A DNA stretch of 64,000 nt, taken from positions 611,236-675,235 of the forward strand of contig CABFPE010000209.1 of the NCBI GenBank assembly GCA_900660155.1. The letters run 5' to 3'. The notes below the pieces were generated by a model. That model made no database searches. It worked only from the letters and a program-made list of their open reading frames with translations, and had not been told where the DNA came from. Source of the DNA: Hofstenia miamia (lineage: Eukaryota; Xenacoelomorpha; Acoela; Hofsteniidae). This document shows positions 11,080-22,112 of the stretch, piece by piece. Position 1 is the first letter of the stretch. Each line of letters opens with the position of its first letter. A program made the translations under genes and the position numbers.

Positions 11080-11873
11080 CCTAGATAACAATTTTGGTTT
11101 TTTTATGTTGTTTATAGTTCTTTCATACTTTTGGTTGTTGCAGCAACCACTAACATCACAATAATAACTTTAGAAATAAATAATCAAAGAGCAGATGCTT
11201 GGAAATAAAACTCGTTTTGTTATTCTAATTACTAGATGTTTTAATATAAAAAAAGGGTTTCTGGAACCTTTTTGAAATTTTAAATTTGTGAAAATAATAA
11301 TATACCAAATAATAAGTGAATTTTTCAAAATAATTTATTCATAGATATTTGGACACCTTGAAATTGACTGTTAACTAAAGATATTCTTCACAATTTAAGA
11401 AAGTACTATTTCAAAATTGTACTTAATGTTAGATTTTTAAATTTTTGTTAAATTTTGCAGATTTCTATGCTCATTGCTAGCATTTATATACAAGACATTC
11501 ATTTAAACATTTAACAAATGTTTGTATTGAATATGTTTGACAGTATCTGAAATGGTCTGCCCTTTATTGAGCTTTGTTTGTTTAAGCAGCAATGCTTGAA
11601 CTGTTAAGAATATAAAATGTTATTTTGAATATAAAAGTAATGTTGGAACAATCATGTGATAACATAAAACAATGTTGTTACGACCTTAAAATATTGCTTT
11701 TTTATTTATAAAAAAACAACCAAAAAGCAACCTAATGTGATGTTGTTGAAGCAATGTTGTTTTGACTAATGAAATTTTAGCATTTTGACGTTAAAAAAAC
11801 GTTGTCTTTATACGTAAAACAACCATATAGCAACACAAAACAACATTATTTAGCTCTTAAATTGTTATCTGGG
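11080..11873. mobile_element. MITE with 15-base terminal inverted repeats
   Basis: Left end CCTAGATAACAATTT and right end AAATTGTTATCTGGG are inverted copies with one mismatch over 15 bases, about 0.8 kb apart. Subterminal parts are also mutually complementary (for example AGCAACC/TGTTG and ATGTTGTTTT/AACAACAT series near both ends). There is no coding capacity. The target duplication is unclear, so the superfamily is undetermined. Confidence 0.55.
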
Positions 11874-11879
11874 AGAGTG

Positions 11880-12105
11880 ATTCATCTGCTAATAGAACAT
11901 CAGGTTGGTGTAAGCCTTTAAATTTGCAGTTAGTTGTTACTAATAATTACAGATAGATTCAGTATTACAAGTAAGGACTAACAGTTTAGGGGCTATCAAC
12001 ACTGACAAAGTGATTGCTGAAACAGTTACTATCAATGATACTGGATTATTATGGAAATAAAAATGTCTATATTTGAGAGTATGGGATTTCACAGGATTTT
12101 AGTAA
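11880..12105 (+). pseudogene. Diverged copy of an unidentified coding segment (family U)
   Basis: Aligns by eye with 16470-16730: both contain CTGCTAA, ACTAACAGTTTA, a GAAACA-x-TTAC string, TATGGAAATAA-like sequence and TATGGGATTTCACA in the same order. Here the frame yields RTNSLGAINTDKVIAETVT. This copy is shorter and not open through. The family is unrecognised. Confidence 0.4.
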
Positions 12106-14161
12106 AAGTCCATGAAAAACTGATATTTCGTGAGACTTTCGAAAATAACGATTTTGAGTGTAAATGCTTCAAATTGAAACCAATACATAATTATAATTGA
12201 ATGTTTTCTATTTTATATTTGCTATATAGGTCTTTCTCTTAATTTCTTTTTAGTAATATTTGTAATAATGAGAAATTAATAAAATTTGATACATAACCTA
12301 AATACTATGCTCATAATTTGCGTATTATTTATTCTATTGATAAATAGATATCAATAAAATATTTCTCAAATGTCAAAGTATGTCCACACAAATTTGTTGT
12401 TGATTGGGATGTACTCTCTCCGAGATCTTATGGGTCATTTTGTTATAGCATTCAAAAATAATTGTGACCGACTTTTTATCAAATTCTGTTGTTTGTAACA
12501 CAAACGTAACATCAACACCGGGTAAAATTGGATTATTTTTTCGTGATTATGTCGAGAGCCGCCAGTTTTATGTGAAATATTATTTATTATGTGTTCAAAT
12601 ATTTCATTAAGATTTCATTAACACATATATGACCAAATATTTCCCCGGCTTTCGTGACAAACACATATTTTAGCAAATATTTTAGGTATTTCTAGGACTA
12701 GAAGCAACATTGGGCGATCCTGTGGCACACTCATGTTGGGCGTTTGTATGAACAAAAATGGGAGCCTGTGTATATTGTAAACGGAAAATCAATAAGTCAC
12801 TGTTCCCTTAAAAAATTGGAGTCCTGGAAATTTGGCACTTGTCCAAAATTGTCCAATCCAAAACTGTGATGCAGGGAGGGCATTTAGCAAATTTGAAGTT
12901 GTTCTGACAGACAGCAGGACAACCCTTTTCGAATCAAATTTAAGTAAACTTATATTTTGTGCATGTAACATTGAAGAAATTGAATAAAATTTTGCCTGAT
13001 TTTATATTTTTAAGCACATATTTTAGCATATATTTTTACCACATATAACAAATATTATGGTACATATTTTTCCTGTTGTTAACCCATAAAATTGGCAGCT
13101 CTAATTATGTTAAATTATGTGCTGACATGTAACGTTTATTGGAAGCAGGTCAGGCTTGAAAAATGAAGCAAAAGATGATTCAAGTCGGGCATATCGTACG
13201 CTTTTTAATGGTTTCTACAAAAATATTTAAATCCTTGTAACGAAGTAAGATATCAAAAGCGTTATCTTGTATTATCAGCTTTGTATTACGTCTGTAAAAA
13301 AATATGAACGTTTTTTCAAAAGTAGAATGTTTCATTGTAAAATTATTAATGCTTTAACAAATTCAAGGCACAGCAATAATGTACATCACAAATGTTCACC
13401 ATAAAGAGCAACAATTTTTACATCTCAACTAGGCTAAACCACTAATATTCTAAACTAAAGTGATTCAGACTACTAAAAGACTATACTTGTCTAGGCTAAA
13501 AAATTCTCTGAAAGTAAATTAAGATTTATTTATATAATAGTGAAATCTTGCTTGGCAGTGCTACATTATATAAAGACTTGCTAACTAAGTGAGTTTGAGG
13601 CAACTATTAAGTGGTTAATTAAGGTATTTCAATTCTCACTGCAAAAGAGTGCCTGAAAGGCCGTTTTGAGTCATCCAAAACAACATAGACCCAACAGTCT
13701 GGTTATAAACGGTGCTGCTTGCATTGCTGCTATAGATTTTTAAGTATCCAAGGATTTCGAATTGCAGGTGCATGATTTGAAAAAAATTGAAGTGGCTGTC
13801 AAAATTATTTGTAATGACGAAATAGCGCAGTTTGCAATATTTCGCAGAGATACATTTTTTTGAAAAAATTGACCTGGCCAAAATTACAGGAAAGCAACAG
13901 GCCAAGGCCTTGTGACTCATGATCACTTCTGTTAATAACCAGCATTTCTTCTTAAATTGCTCATCCACAGTTATACTATTATTTCACACTAGTGACATTA
14001 AGAAGTAAGTTCAGCAAAATGGTAAGTTTTGTATAGAATCGTTAGTTTTATAAATAGAAATGATATGCACATTTTAACTTAGATGTTTACTTTCAATGCG
14101 ATAACTCACGTATTTACTGCCAAGAGTATAGCGTTTTTACAACTGATTAGAAAGCAATCTC
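12106..14161. other. No recognisable gene
   Basis: AT-rich. The only sizeable frame is a minus-strand ORF at 13636-13968 (110 codons, cysteine- and phenylalanine-rich), which matches no family I recall and lacks obvious motifs. Confidence 0.45.
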
Positions 14162-15244
14162 ATGGCAAATACCATTCCAGAGAAGCATTTTCTTGTATTT
14201 CAAGACCCCACTGATAAGTACTGTAGAGGATGTTGGATATGCAACCCCTCAAGTTTTGTTAAAGCCAATTATAGAGATGATCAAATTAACCAACTTAAGG
14301 AGAACAACATCATTAAGAGATATGAGATCTTTGGATTTAATAAAGATAAAGTGTATGCTTCAATGCAAAGGAAAGTGAACCACTCAAATATAAAATTTTG
14401 TGAATTAGTAATCAGCAGCAGTACAAATCTTGACGAACTTGATAAGAAAACAAAAAACAAGTTTTTGAAGCTTATCTATGAAGATGACTGCTCGCCTTTG
14501 TTTAAAACGAATCATTTAATTTTCGAATTTGACTTAGAAAATTTGCATGAGTTTGATTTAAGTGAAGGAACAAATATAAAAGACGAAATTAAAATAAAAC
14601 TTGCAACTATTTTTCAGACAAAATCATCGTCTGTTAACATTGATGCAATAATTGTAAATACCAACAACATTACGTTGTGTGGAACAATAAAAAATATTAA
14701 TTTTGAAAAAGTAAGGAAAAACATATCTTCATTGGGTTCATTTGAACAAGCTCATGTTCATTACCTACTTGTCCATCCAAAATTTGATCCTATTGAAGAT
14801 CTTGATAAAAAAGGAGACCGGATATTTAATGATGAGTTGCTTGATATTGGTATTGGCCCACTTGGCAATGAAAAAATGTATAGAAGTCCAGAAGGATATC
14901 GAAGATTTGGACTATCTGTGTTAGACAGATATGGCAACGATAGAAGTTGGTTGACCCCATTTGGAACTACGCTAAACTGGCATAGGGGATATCTCTTAAA
15001 AGATTATGTTAATGTCAACAGAAATATATTTCCAAGTAATGATGGAAATGATGACCCTCAGACTATCTACTTTACTACTGACATTGATGTGTTGAATAAT
15101 TTTGTTCATGAATTTAATGGATTCAATATTGCAATACAAGTTTGCATTGATCCAAATGACGTGCAATATTCTGAGGAATTTCCGAACATTGGGAAAGTTA
15201 ACAATCCTAAATCTGTAAGGCCTTATGGAATTTTGATAAAATAA
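14162..15244 (+). CDS. Intronless protein with divergent ADP-ribosyltransferase-like C-terminal region
   Basis: An intact 360-codon ORF from ATG to TAA without introns. The N-terminus has a CRGCWIC cysteine cluster (residues 20-26) that could bind a metal. Residues 200-270 read LLVHPKFDPIEDLDKKGDR, then MYRSPEGYRRFGLSVLDRYG, then W at 272-282. The protein ends ...NNPKSVRPYGILIK. This arrangement (FDP/LD block, Y-x-x-P-x-GWKR-x-GLKV, then a C-terminal NP-x-x-IRPYGI) is that of a broad eukaryotic family with a PARP-like (ART) fold, where the middle usually holds YHGT and a GxY-x-TP loop. Here YHGT is replaced by WHRGY and the loop by IYFTTD, so the catalytic histidine may be lost. I infer a degenerate or repurposed ART fold. 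Substrate and role are unknown. Confidence 0.5.
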   Translation: MANTIPEKHFLVFQDPTDKYCRGCWICNPSSFVKANYRDDQINQLKENNIIKRYEIFGFNKDKVYASMQRKVNHSNIKFCELVISSSTNLDELDKKTKNKFLKLIYEDDCSPLFKTNHLIFEFDLENLHEFDLSEGTNIKDEIKIKLATIFQTKSSSVNIDAIIVNTNNITLCGTIKNINFEKVRKNISSLGSFEQAHVHYLLVHPKFDPIEDLDKKGDRIFNDELLDIGIGPLGNEKMYRSPEGYRRFGLSVLDRYGNDRSWLTPFGTTLNWHRGYLLKDYVNVNRNIFPSNDGNDDPQTIYFTTDIDVLNNFVHEFNGFNIAIQVCIDPNDVQYSEEFPNIGKVNNPKSVRPYGILIK

Positions 15245-16243
15245 AGACTTTTAGTGAAAGAATTATGAAAATTAACATTCTAACTATCTTCAATCTTTGT
15301 TAATAGTTGAATCAAATTTAAAGACTTTTTTAGTTTAAGTAATTTACTTATTTGATATAATAAACTGTTGATTTGTAAGTCCACGAATGAAATTTGAACA
15401 AAAAATATAATCATATATTGCATTGTAAACAGCCGGCTGGTTGAACCATTACTTAAACTATATTATAATAATTTTATAATCCATATTGAAACTTACTATA
15501 TTAATAATATGTTTGCATATTTCTTCTACATAATGTTTGGGGCATGGTTTGGGTTAGGGTTAAGGTCAAGGAAAGGGTTTGGGTTAGCTCTTTAATTATT
15601 ATATTATAAACAAGCATATTTTTGCAATTATTTGAAGGGTTGGGGGAGATAACGCAAAAGCATCTATGTTTTTCTCAAGCCCTTCCTACAAACTGAATTA
15701 TTATTACTGGATGCAGTCATTTCAATTTTCATTGTTATGGTAAAAGAATCTGAAGAACTACTATGGCTTGTATATTTTTCAGTGTTTTAAGGCAAAACTT
15801 AATATTCCTACACATGCTAAAATCTTTTGAAAGATGATTATATATATATATATATAAATAATCAATGTCTATATTTTCAAAAATATGTTTTCAAATGTCT
15901 TTATAATATCCTAATACCATTTGCTCTTGATAGTGCAAGGAATGCAATAAGCTCCGTGAGAGTTAAAATTGCTAAGTTAAGTTTCATGCCCATTAATAAC
16001 GTAACTCTACCAACAATGTGTGTGGCTGGGAAGTTTTTAAACTATTTTAATGGCCTTGCAACAGCTAAACCTAATTTGTGAGTTGGTGTTTTTTATTACA
16101 GATGCAGTCCTATAATGTTTTGAATAGGTTGGGGTTTAATCATTTTTATATTATTTCAACGTATAACTTTCAAATTATTCAAAATTAAATCATATCTTTC
16201 AAAAATTGCAATGATTTTTGCAATTCACCACAAAAACTTTAAT

Positions 16244-16289
<46 letters not shown>

Positions 16290-16470
16290 TTAAATAGTAG
16301 CAATAAATTATAGTATTAAATTACAAATAGGGAAAACCAAGTTAATGCTTAATTTATCTATTGTTCATTTACACTAGAATCATTGCATGAATCAATTACA
16401 GTGTGACAGAGTTCTGTGTATAGTGTTTGCAAATTAACTGCAAACGTAATGTAGGGAGATGCACTAGTGT
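15245..16470. other. Intergenic, with degenerate telomere-like tract and TA runs
   Basis: Bases 15541-15591 hold GGGTTAGGGTTAAGG and further GGGTTTGGGTTAG-like units, a degenerate TTAGGG-type tract. A TA run is at 15839-15858. The frame at 15900-16080 (LDSARNAISSVRVKIAKL) looks protein-like but is unrecognised. Confidence 0.4.
16246..16286. repeat. (TA)n microsatellite
   Basis: About 20 perfect TA units. Confidence 0.95.
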
Positions 16471-16477
16471 TTCACCT

Positions 16478-16899
16478 GCTAACACTGCACCAGATTGGCG
16501 TGAAAGAATTAGCTCAGCAGCACTTGAGAAACCTAAATACAATTATGTTAGTCAATAGCATTGCTTGTGGATACATTATCAATATATGCACGAAATACTA
16601 ACAGTTTAAGAATTGGTACTACTAATGAAGGAGACGTTGAAACAATTACATCAAGAATAGTGAGTTATAATGGAAATAATACAAATATTGTTGATAGCAT
16701 GGGATTTCACATGGTGACTGTGACATGCTCATCAAGAACGAATGCAGAACAAAAAAGCTACGATTTCAGGAAAATTCTGTCAAAAAAATTGGTGACAATA
16801 AAGGATAAACAGAAAGATGCTTTATTCAAACAGAATGTGAGAGCAACGGCATTCTTGTTATCACACAACATAAAAAGCATACAGGGCAACAGCGAGTAA
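16478..16899 (+). pseudogene. Unidentified coding segment, family U, longer copy
   Basis: Coding-like: first frame TAPDWRERISSAALEKPKY (16488-16545), then the open frame from 16561, 112 codons, with YARNTNSLRIGTTNEGDVET, NGNNTNIVDSMGFHMV and a lysine-rich tail ending LLSHNIKSIQGNSE. A diverged copy lies at 11880-12105. The asparagine/threonine-rich repeats with alternating small residues resemble beta-rich fibre or surface proteins, but that is only an impression. It lies just upstream of the LTR-like block of the second gypsy remnant and may be element-derived. Confidence 0.35.
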
Positions 16900-17339
16900 A
16901 CATAAAGTAAAGTAATGTGAGAGCAAAGGTATTCCTGTATTCCTAGAAATGCATTCAAAAAACGGAAAGACACCATAGATAGAAGTCAAACAAAAAGTAA
17001 CCACTGCAAAGCAAAAATATGGTAAATACCAGATGCAGAAGCTTGAAGAATTATAAACAGAAAACCCCGACACCACAGTACCCACCAAAGAAAGCCTGAT
17101 ATCAGTGTCACCTTGATACAATGCTGGAGGCTCTCCTGAACTGCCAACCCTCGAACCAATTGCATAATCACCAGAAGAAATCATGTTCACATCACAGAGA
17201 CCCCACTGTAGCATAATCCATCAAGTAAGTTGCTAGAACTAAGATCAAAGAAAGAAGAAAGAAGATGATTAAAAATAGATAAGCAACTTAAATGGTGAAT
17301 TGTGCTCATTAAGATTTATAAATTAAAATACAATATATT

Positions 17340-18245
17340 GTGAAATCAAGTGCTTGTTGATAGACTGATTTGGCAAAGCGTTGAGGACGAACTTGCTTCT
17401 CATTATTTTTAGCCAACTAGGCAGAAGTATGTAATTAATTCAAAAATTCAAATTGACAAGTACTAATTTGATTAGAGTATAAATAGGATTGAAATGTTGG
17501 AACAATTGTGGAAGTATATTATTTGGATATCATTTTTTATGCTATTATCTGGTTTGCTTAAATGTTACAAATGTCAAGATAAGTGGTTCGTGTTGAGTAG
17601 AGGTCAGGATCCCATGATGAGAATGATTCTAGGTTCTTTGCCCCTGATCACGAAATGCACTTAGGTTATGTGTAGGACTAGGAGTTTTTGATTACCCATT
17701 TAGCTGACTATCAATTGTATTCAAACACGTATTTGATAATAAACTTGATAAATGGCTAGTAAGCCAAATGTAAGTTATTTATTACTTCTTTTTCTAGATC
17801 CAAATTGTTGATTATCATGTGACCTATAATGAGACTGTTTGCTATATTAATTATCTTACATGTAGGTTAGGAAGCTGCTAATAGTTTACTTAGTAATTAG
17901 AATGCTGATAGTTTTTGGTAATGACAGAATGTTAGTTAATTATTAATGAAGCAGGTAGTGCCAAGTCAGGTTGTGAAAAACATATGCTAGTTTACATGCT
18001 AAGTGAAACACAACAAAACACAGTACAAAAGAGTTAAGGCACACATAATTAACTTCATTGAGCTGAGTGTTGGAGACACTTTGGAGAACTTGGATTGCTG
18101 AATCTGTTGCTGATAAGGAGAGCAACATTGGGCAGATGCCCAACCATTTGTAGTACTGTGGAGCTACCTCACCTAAATAGTAACAGTTAATGCATCTGTG
18201 AATTAAAGTTATCAGAAACATATTAATAAAAGGCTAAGCAGACAA
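17340..18245 (+). mobile_element. LTR-like/leader sequence of gypsy element 2
   Basis: The part 17860-18240 shares ordered blocks with 4861-5285. The part 17370-17700 has a diverged inverted copy at 20860-21180, which keeps AAAACTCCTA, TAACCTAA, TTCGTG and GGCTAAAAAT when read on the opposite strand. A TATA-like GAGTATAAATAGG occurs near 17475. Ends are not defined. Confidence 0.4.
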
Positions 18246-18378
18246 AGACAGTTAGTTAATAACTAATGACAAATATAAGTAAAAAAGGCAGTGTGAAAAA
18301 AACCCTACCCAGAGTAGTAGTAGTAACCCAGTGGCATCAAGATCGATGCTGCAAACCAATAAAACAGATTAGTCACCC

Positions 18379-20244
18379 ATGATGGAGCTACAGACAATCC
18401 ATATGTCCCCACAAACAAGTCCACAGGAAATTTGCAAAATCCTGAAGAAAAATCATGAAACAGAAACTATGCTGGAAAATGAGATATGGCAGTTAACAGG
18501 GAGATTTGAGCAGATGGAACAAGAGAGAGAAAACCTTGTAAAAGAAATTAGAATGGATATGAACTCAAAGTTGGATGGACAAAGTGAACTATTCCAACAA
18601 ACGTAAAAAGGCTAACTCAGTAATTAGTGGATTTGAACAAAAGGTTCCTCAAACAAAATGAAAAGTGGGAAAATATGTACAGAGACCTAGATAAAGAAAA
18701 CAGACAGTAGATAGAGGACAATGATATCCAATCACAGGAACTCAAACAGCTAAAATGATAAGCTTAAGCTAATCTAGCTAACACAAGAAGAAAAGCAGCA
18801 AGAAATACAATCCCACAAGATGGAATTCATACAAGAAAGGGAAAAAGAATTAGAAACAATACCCAAAAAGAGAGACAAGTGCAAGAGAAAATACAAATAT
18901 GACAAAGAAGAAAATCAAAAGGAGAAACAAAAGATAATAAATGAGATCATGAGAGTGGTCACAAGACAATTCCAGGAGGATAGGAAGAAACAAATGAAAC
19001 CAAAATTCTGGAAATCAATTCTACAACATAATAGAAATAATGAAGCCACTCCCTGTAAAGTGATACTTCCAAAATTTAATGGAAAAGTAGATGGCTGCTA
19101 CCCCACATTTGCTGAATGGCTTCAAATGTTCAAGATCACAATGATGGAAAGGAAGGTAATCAAGAGGCAGCAGTGGCAAGACTTCCATTGTACCTAACAG
19201 AAACTGCTTACCAGTTCTACTTGCTATTAGACACTGAAACAAAGAAATACTACAAATTATTAATAGGAGACTTTATGGAGTACTATGAAAACCAATACAT
19301 ATCATCCTCAATGCAACAAAAATGAGGAAAAACAATGATATAAGGAATTATATTCAACAGGTGGAGAGACTGTTAACATTGAGTTCAAGGGAGAACAGTA
19401 CTTGAAATACAATTTATTCTCCCATATCTGTAAAGGCATGCCTGAGAACATAAGAACTCAGTTGAGATCATATTCAATGTTGATGACAAACTTGAGAAAA
19501 TGATAAGAAAGTGGTTGACATACAAGCCACAATCAAGAACAATGGATCCAATGTGGAGAAGTAACTTCAAAACAAAACCAACAAAAAGAAGCTTTGAAGA
19601 GAAGAAATCTGAGAAAATATTCAAACTTAGGACAAAGGATGGAAAAACAAGAAAAATAAAGGAAAAAGACATGAAATGCTATAGTTGCAGACAGAAAGGT
19701 CAAAGGAAACCAGACTTCAAAAAACAAATAAATATAATAGTAAAAGAAGATGCATATTATGATGATGAAGACTTAATAGATTCAGACAGAGAAATGGATG
19801 AAGAAGAGCAAACAGAAGAAGAATTGGAAAACTAGGAAGAGTTCCAACTCAAGAAAACTGAGCACCTATCATGATACTGACAAACCTTGACAATATAAAT
19901 ATGATTACAGTACAGGGGCAGCAACCTTGATAATCACAGACAAGTGTGCAATAAAATTTGGATTTAAACGTGAAAAACTAAAAGCAATCTGGTCTGGTCC
20001 TTACACAATTACACAGATACTACCCAATAATGAGTACATGTTAGACAATGACAGGATAATACACTTTCAAAACTTGAAGAGAGCAACAGCAGACATCAAA
20101 GATACAAAGTTGGACAATAAAGCTGAGTTCAAATTAATGCATAGCAATTATAATGAGATATTATTTGAAATGAATGATATAGATAGCCTCCAGAAGAGAG
20201 CTATGACAAGGAGCTTGAATGTAATATTGAAAATAAAATGTTAG
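18379..20244 (+). mobile_element. Ty3/gypsy remnant: gag part plus integrase tail (fossil)
   Basis: Parts: a coiled-coil-forming start (18379-18606 and 18820-18990, rich in E, K and Q), a capsid-like part (LPKFNG, FAEWLQMF, RLPLYLTETAYQFYLLLD; about 19000-19320), a zinc-knuckle-like CYSCRQKGQRKPDF (about 19675-19720) and then an integrase tail (19927-20110, TITQILPNNEYMLDND) that is nearly the same as the one at 10320-10450. Most of pol is absent between them. It is broken, with several lesions, and of the same family as the element at 4.9-10.6 kb, with the two tails similar enough to suggest a moderate age. Confidence 0.75.
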
Positions 20245-20439
20245 GTAGAAGAGTAATGCCTCAGAGTGTAGCAAAAAATAGAAAGATATATGACCCTGAA
20301 ATATGGGATTTAAATTTACTAACTGAACTTAGGAACAATGAAGAGAGCAATGCATCAGCCATTGAGGAAGCAAATATGCACAAAGCAAATAGTGGAAGAG
20401 CACACAACAACCAATGAAAAAGGAGAGTGAGAAGAGAGT

Positions 20440-20780
20440 CTCAAACTGATGTCAATTCAAGGGTGAAAGGGATGAGAACAAAGAACTGATGAATAAGAGA
20501 TGCAGAGTGAGAAGGTGTCCTAGTAGTCCCAAATGCCAATTCAAGGGCACTGGGACAAACTACTAGTCTGCAAGCAGGCGACTAGTGCACAAATTTCCTT
20601 CTGGAAGTTCACAATACTGATTCAAGGGCAGCTGGATGGACAGAGTTCCAAGTGAATGTGTAAGTGGGGGAAGAACCATAGTAATGAAAGGAATTCAAAG
20701 CTGATGTTACTATGGAGCCCACAGCTGGTCAAGTGATAACAGGTGAATGAAAGGGAACTGATTCAAGGGTGACCAATTAG
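20440..20780 (+). repeat. Degenerate spaced repeats around TTCAAGGGC
   Basis: At least four loosely spaced units contain (A/G)ATTCAAGGG followed by C/T-rich or TGGGACAAA-like sequence. The same core, CAACTCAAGGGC...GGGACAAA, occurs in gypsy element 1 at 7520-7645, where it is translated as GQLKG units. In element 2 the units lie after the integrase tail. Confidence 0.45.
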
Positions 20781-20859
20781 AAGTGATTAGCGCAAGTTCA
20801 GAGTCTATGGACTTTGACCTGAGATCATACATGTAAGAAAGGATTGATAGTTAGCTGAA

Positions 20860-21340
20860 CAGAACTAAAACTCCTAATTGTACATCTAACCTAATTGCAG
20901 GTTCGTGGTTTGGAACAAGGAACCAAGATTTATTCCTGTTATGGTATCCTCATGACTACTGAACACTAACTGTTTAGCTGAACATCAGTTAATAATCAAA
21001 CTATAAAACACTAAAGATAAGAATTCCAAAGAATTTTCTTCAACAAATTTGACAATGATTTTGCTCTATTTATATCTAAGTTCAAAAAGTACCTGTTGAT
21101 TGTGAATATTAAATTATTTGTCTGCCAAGATGGCTAAAAATCATGAATCAAATTGACCAACTTCATTCCTCCAAATTAGTCAAATCAAGAAGTACTAATT
21201 GTTAATCTTTTAACTTATAATTTCTTAGTTGAATTATACAAAAGTAATCTAAGATGATAATACATTTATGATTTATTTCTAATCAAATTTCAGTTTGATC
21301 TTAATTCTTCTTTGACTGACTATTTTCTTTAGCAGCTTGA
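20860..21340 (-). mobile_element. Inverted LTR-like block
   Basis: Bases 20860-21180 read on the minus strand follow 17370-17700 with clear but diverged identity (AAAACTCCTA, CTAACCTAA, TTCGTG, GAACC, GGCTAAAAAT in order). It adjoins a minus-strand coding remnant, so it may belong to a separate inverted element rather than be the far end of element 2. Confidence 0.4.
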
Positions 21341-21351
21341 TTGGTTTTGAA

Positions 21352-22112
21352 TTATGCTACAAGAATGCTTGATGTTGACAGGGTCATGGGGGAATTCAAT
21401 GAACTCACATAAGTAGGAGCAGTAACTGAAATTGTAGCAGCTTGAATACAGCTTACAGAATTATTAATCAAAGGCAGATTCCCTCTTGCCCTATTGTCTA
21501 GACTTGCTTGGCAGACCACTTCATGAATTGCAAGAATCTTATCAGTAAGGATTGTTATCATGTCTGAAAATCAACTTTCAAAGGCATGCAGTGCCTCTGT
21601 GAACTCTTGACAAGAGATTATTCCAGATTCAAACTCCTCAAATCCAAAATTGGGTGCAAATTGATTCACAGGTGGTGATTTTGATGTGGGCTTGGCTTTG
21701 TGGTTCAGAATGTTTTGGAGGTGGCTTTGGAGAGACATAACCATTTGTTCCAAGGCACAGTTAGATTCCTGGAGCTCATCTCCTTCTCAGGCTATCAGGT
21801 ATAGCTCATCATTCAAATAGTGGATCTGATGTTGGGCTTTTTTGAAGGGGCATGACAACTGTTTGAGGTGCTGCTTCAGCTCATGGACCTGTTCTGATTT
21901 GAACTTGGATGAGCTAGGAGAGCATACAAGTGGGTGAGTGCCCACCATGAGTGTTGGACAGGTGATTGAACATCAATTAACAGTGGCAATGGTTGGCAAA
22001 CCTTTGTATTGACCATGGAGGCAGAGGATGGGGCCTCCATCTTTTTGTAAAAAATGATAAATATCAATAAAGAGAAAAGGTAACAGTTCATTAAAACCTG
22101 TGGTAACTGCAA
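21352..22112 (-). pseudogene. Minus-strand coding remnant, coiled-coil and low-complexity
   Basis: Minus-strand frames give LQESNCALEQMVMSLQSHLQ (coiled-coil-like) followed by a KPTSKSPPV linker and ALHAFES, then an alanine/serine/threonine-rich tail. The layout resembles a retroelement gag-like polypeptide, but no zinc knuckle or capsid motif is visible. It is broken. It adjoins the inverted LTR-like block at 20860-21340. Confidence 0.3.

Noticed and set aside
15541-15591. Telomere-like GGGTTAGGG tract as a real telomere or internal telomeric site
   Set aside because: Only two or three imperfect units in about 50 bases; simple-sequence drift explains it.
16861-17214. Minus-strand 117-codon frame with hydrophobic segments
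   Set aside because: No homology pattern, overlaps two other frames, and lies between element remnants.
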